From the IMG/VR virus record IMGVR_UViG_3300023180_000100, positions 1-48,146 of that record: a DNA stretch of 48,146 nt, one strand, 5' to 3'. This document shows positions 46,616 to 48,146 of this stretch, in pieces (positions within the stretch are counted from its first letter, which is position 1; each line of letters starts with the position of its first letter). The DNA comes from a virus. Made by a program: the position numbers and the translations under genes. The notes beneath the pieces are model-generated. The model did not search any database and was not told the DNA's origin. It was given only the letters and a program-made list of their open reading frames with translations.

Positions 46616-47107
46616 ATGGCATATTCTGGAAGATATAAGGTAAAGAACAGAACCAAGTATAAAGGTGATCCAGATAATGTAATATTTAGATCTTTATGGG
46701 AGAGAAATGCTTTTAAGTGGTGTGATGAAAATTCGTCAATACGTTCTTGGTCATCAGAAGAGGTTGTTATACCCTACTTCTATGAAGTCGACAAAAAGTA
46801 TCATCGTTACTTCATGGATCTCAAAATTACCTACAGTGATGGCAAGACTTTTTTAGTTGAGATCAAACCAGAGAAAGAAACATCCCCACCAGAGTTCAAG
46901 GGTCGCAAGACAAAAAAGTATATCTCTGAAGGAATGACATACATAAAGAATATGAATAAATGGGCTGCAGCTCAAAACTATGCAGCTGATAGAGGTTGGG
47001 GATTTCAGGTTTGGACAGAGAAAGAATTATCTTCAATGGGTATTCTGCCCAAACCAAAAAGAACTCTTAAACCTTTAAAACCCCTAAAAGTGAAAAAACG
47101 TAGATAA
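46616..47107 (+). CDS. gp4: Head completion protein gp4 (nuclease-fold)
   Basis: ATG at 46616 behind AAGGTAA. Its 163 residues compare with about 150 for T4 gp4. The sequence holds SLWERNAFKWCDENSSIRSWSSEEVVIPY, then HRYFMDLKI and FLVEIKPEKETSPP. E29, D68 and the E82-I-K84 triad have the layout of a TnsA/restriction-like endonuclease site, as noted for the gp4 family. In T4, gp4 (also called gp50/65) completes DNA-filled heads before tail joining. The C-terminus is very basic (KPKRTLKPLKPLKVKKRR), fitting DNA contact. It is the first plus-strand gene after the divergent gap. Confidence 0.9.
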   Translation: MAYSGRYKVKNRTKYKGDPDNVIFRSLWERNAFKWCDENSSIRSWSSEEVVIPYFYEVDKKYHRYFMDLKITYSDGKTFLVEIKPEKETSPPEFKGRKTKKYISEGMTYIKNMNKWAAAQNYAADRGWGFQVWTEKELSSMGILPKPKRTLKPLKPLKVKKRR

Positions 47108-47115
47108 ATAATGGT

Positions 47116-47700
47116 ATGTCAAATTTATTTTACAAATTAGAAATGGAAGCTTTCCGCAACGGGATTACACCACGAACTCAGGAGTCTCGTGAATGGTTTC
47201 GTCGTAAGGCTTCGGCTATGAGAAGTGTAAATAGAAACGCTCTTATGAAAGAAGAACCAATACAATTGTCGAATAGACAAATCGTTGGTTCAATGTATAT
47301 GTTTTTCTATGACCCAAAATTAAAATCAACTCTGCCCTACTATGATAGCTTTCCTTTAGTGATTGTTATTGGTCCCGCAGAAAAGGGATTCTTGGGTCTC
47401 AATCTTCATTATCTACCACCAATACTAAGAGCCAAGTTCTTGGATAGTCTGTTAGATATTACGAATAACAAAAGATATGATGAGACAACTAAATTTAATG
47501 TTTCATATAATCTACTAAAGAGAGCCGGTAAATATAAACACTTTAAACCATGTGTAAAGCATTATTTAAATGAACATGTCAGAAGTAGATTTGCCAGAGT
47601 AGAAGCTCCTGAGTGGGAGATTGCTACATTTCTTCCTACCGCTGATTTCCAAAAGGCTGGTAAGAACAAAGTATATTCTGATTCAAGAAGGAAAATCTAA
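47116..47700 (+). CDS. Unrecognised phage assembly protein (194 aa)
   Basis: ATG at 47116, eight bases after the gp4 stop, with no clear Shine-Dalgarno; the stop overlaps the next ATG (TAATG). The sequence is basic at both ends. A helical start (GITPRTQESREWFRRKASAMRSV) is followed by a beta-rich centre (YYDSFPLVIVIGPAEKGFLGLNLHYLPPILRAKFLD) and a C-terminal helix set (KPCVKHYLNEHVRSRFARVE). The GFLGLNLHYLPP segment recurs in hypothetical proteins of many large phages. Some such proteins may be labelled DNA end protector, but I cannot confirm similarity to T4 gp2. Its place between gp4 and a tube protein supports a role in virion assembly. Confidence 0.7.
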   Translation: MSNLFYKLEMEAFRNGITPRTQESREWFRRKASAMRSVNRNALMKEEPIQLSNRQIVGSMYMFFYDPKLKSTLPYYDSFPLVIVIGPAEKGFLGLNLHYLPPILRAKFLDSLLDITNNKRYDETTKFNVSYNLLKRAGKYKHFKPCVKHYLNEHVRSRFARVEAPEWEIATFLPTADFQKAGKNKVYSDSRRKI

Positions 47701-48146
47701 TGGCTGGTACAGTTGATCAGTTTAAAAGTTTAGTAAGTGCTAAAGGTGGCCTTGCCCGTAATAACCTATGGCGCGTAAAGCTTCCAAGCCTTCCTGGGGC
47801 TAGATCTGAGGAAATGAATATACTTTGTAGGGATGTTCAATTACCTGGTAGGCAGATTACTACCAATACTTTTAATTATGGTTTAATACAAGAGCGTGTT
47901 GCCAATGGATTTTTAATTCAAGATGTGTCTATGACATTCCATGTTCTTAATGATTATGGTGTAAGGGAATATTTTGAAACATGGCAAAACCTTGCAACAA
48001 ACACAAATACATATGAAGTAGGTTACAAAAAAGACTATTCTAGAGATGTTGAAATAGAACAGTTTAAAAAAGTCAAGAGCCTACCTCAAAGATATAGACA
48101 GGAATTCTCAAGTGGTATAGGAAATGTTCTTCCTAAAATTTCTGAC
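47700..48146 (+). CDS. gp54: Tail tube/baseplate tube-initiator protein, gp54/gp19-like (3' end beyond window)
   Basis: Starts at ATG 47700, overlapping the previous TAA, with AAGGAA upstream, and is open to the right edge (149 codons seen). The sequence shows the tube-protein pattern: GGLARNNLWRVKLPSLPG, then NILCRDVQLPGRQITT, then IQDVSMTFHVLNDYGVREYFETWQNL. This is shared by gp19 tube subunits and by gp54, which joins the baseplate cap gp48 to the tube. I favour gp54 because the gp48 gene is close by and because the SMTFHV-type strand differs from the usual gp19 version. The total length is needed to decide, and a second tube subunit is the alternative. Confidence 0.65.
   Translation, partial: MAGTVDQFKSLVSAKGGLARNNLWRVKLPSLPGARSEEMNILCRDVQLPGRQITTNTFNYGLIQERVANGFLIQDVSMTFHVLNDYGVREYFETWQNLATNTNTYEVGYKKDYSRDVEIEQFKKVKSLPQRYRQEFSSGIGNVLPKISD

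Noticed and set aside
1-48146. tRNA genes, CRISPR arrays, insertion sequences and rho-independent terminators
   Set aside because: Gaps between genes are mostly under 90 bp and show no tRNA-like fold, spaced palindromic repeats, transposase frame or GC hairpin followed by a T run.

Overview
The window is part of the virion-assembly region of a T4-like contractile-tailed phage (myovirus). The DNA is AT-rich and the genes are packed almost end to end; many stop codons overlap the next start as TAATG. Six exact T4-type late-promoter boxes (TATAAATA) lie just upstream of genes. Baseplate proteins gp48, gp53, gp27, gp5, gp25, gp6 and gp8 can be recognised, together with head-completion protein gp4. 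The fibre-type proteins (collagen-like GYTGSQG repeats, DUF4815, FG-GAP propellers, S74 chaperone, LKRSAV and MAAL-FP-NP N-termini) resemble those of marine T4-like phages such as cyanophages and pelagiphages. The host cannot be fixed from this window.

Layout. Everything from position 1 to 46562 is on the minus strand, so transcription runs from right to left. A divergent gap (46563-46615) separates it from three plus-strand genes: gp4, an unrecognised 194-residue protein, and a tube/initiator-like protein cut by the right edge. The minus strand falls into late-promoter units. (1) 46562-37801: tube cap gp48, wedge gp53, hub gp27, gp5 OB/lysozyme, a degenerate amidase-like protein, and a spike carrying an M15 peptidase. 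(2) 37780-33911: gp25, gp6, a gpI/gp7-like wedge protein and an acidic unknown. (3) 33875-15628: a small fibre, gp8, the DUF4815 protein, three less familiar virion proteins, a long fibre with an S74 chaperone, and three FG-GAP propeller paralogues, the last fused to a glycine-rich adhesin-like tip. (4) 15541-9871: a small BppU-N-like protein and a 1763-residue fibre. (5) 9809-1: a cupredoxin-bearing fibre, a tandem jelly-roll protein, a small fibre module, a 1740-residue propeller/cupredoxin protein, and a collagen-like fibre that runs off the left edge.

How it works together. The right half encodes the central hub, spike and wedges that hold and fire the tail. The left half encodes the peripheral fibres that attach to the host. 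Cell-wall functions are spread over three adjacent tail-tip genes rather than one gp5. Host contact is probably spread over at least eight large fibre or adhesin proteins.

Most unusual points. Four cupredoxin (blue-copper-like) modules occur in three fibre proteins, each with a His plus Cys-x2-His-x2-Met ligand set. One of them is circularly permuted and inserted inside a propeller blade. An amidase-fold protein at the tail tip has lost all three zinc ligands. The same GSGYT/GATA beta-module appears to have been inserted into two different baseplate wedge proteins, gp53 and gp8.

No stretch over 300 bases lacks a gene. No tRNA, CRISPR, insertion sequence or clear intrinsic terminator was seen.
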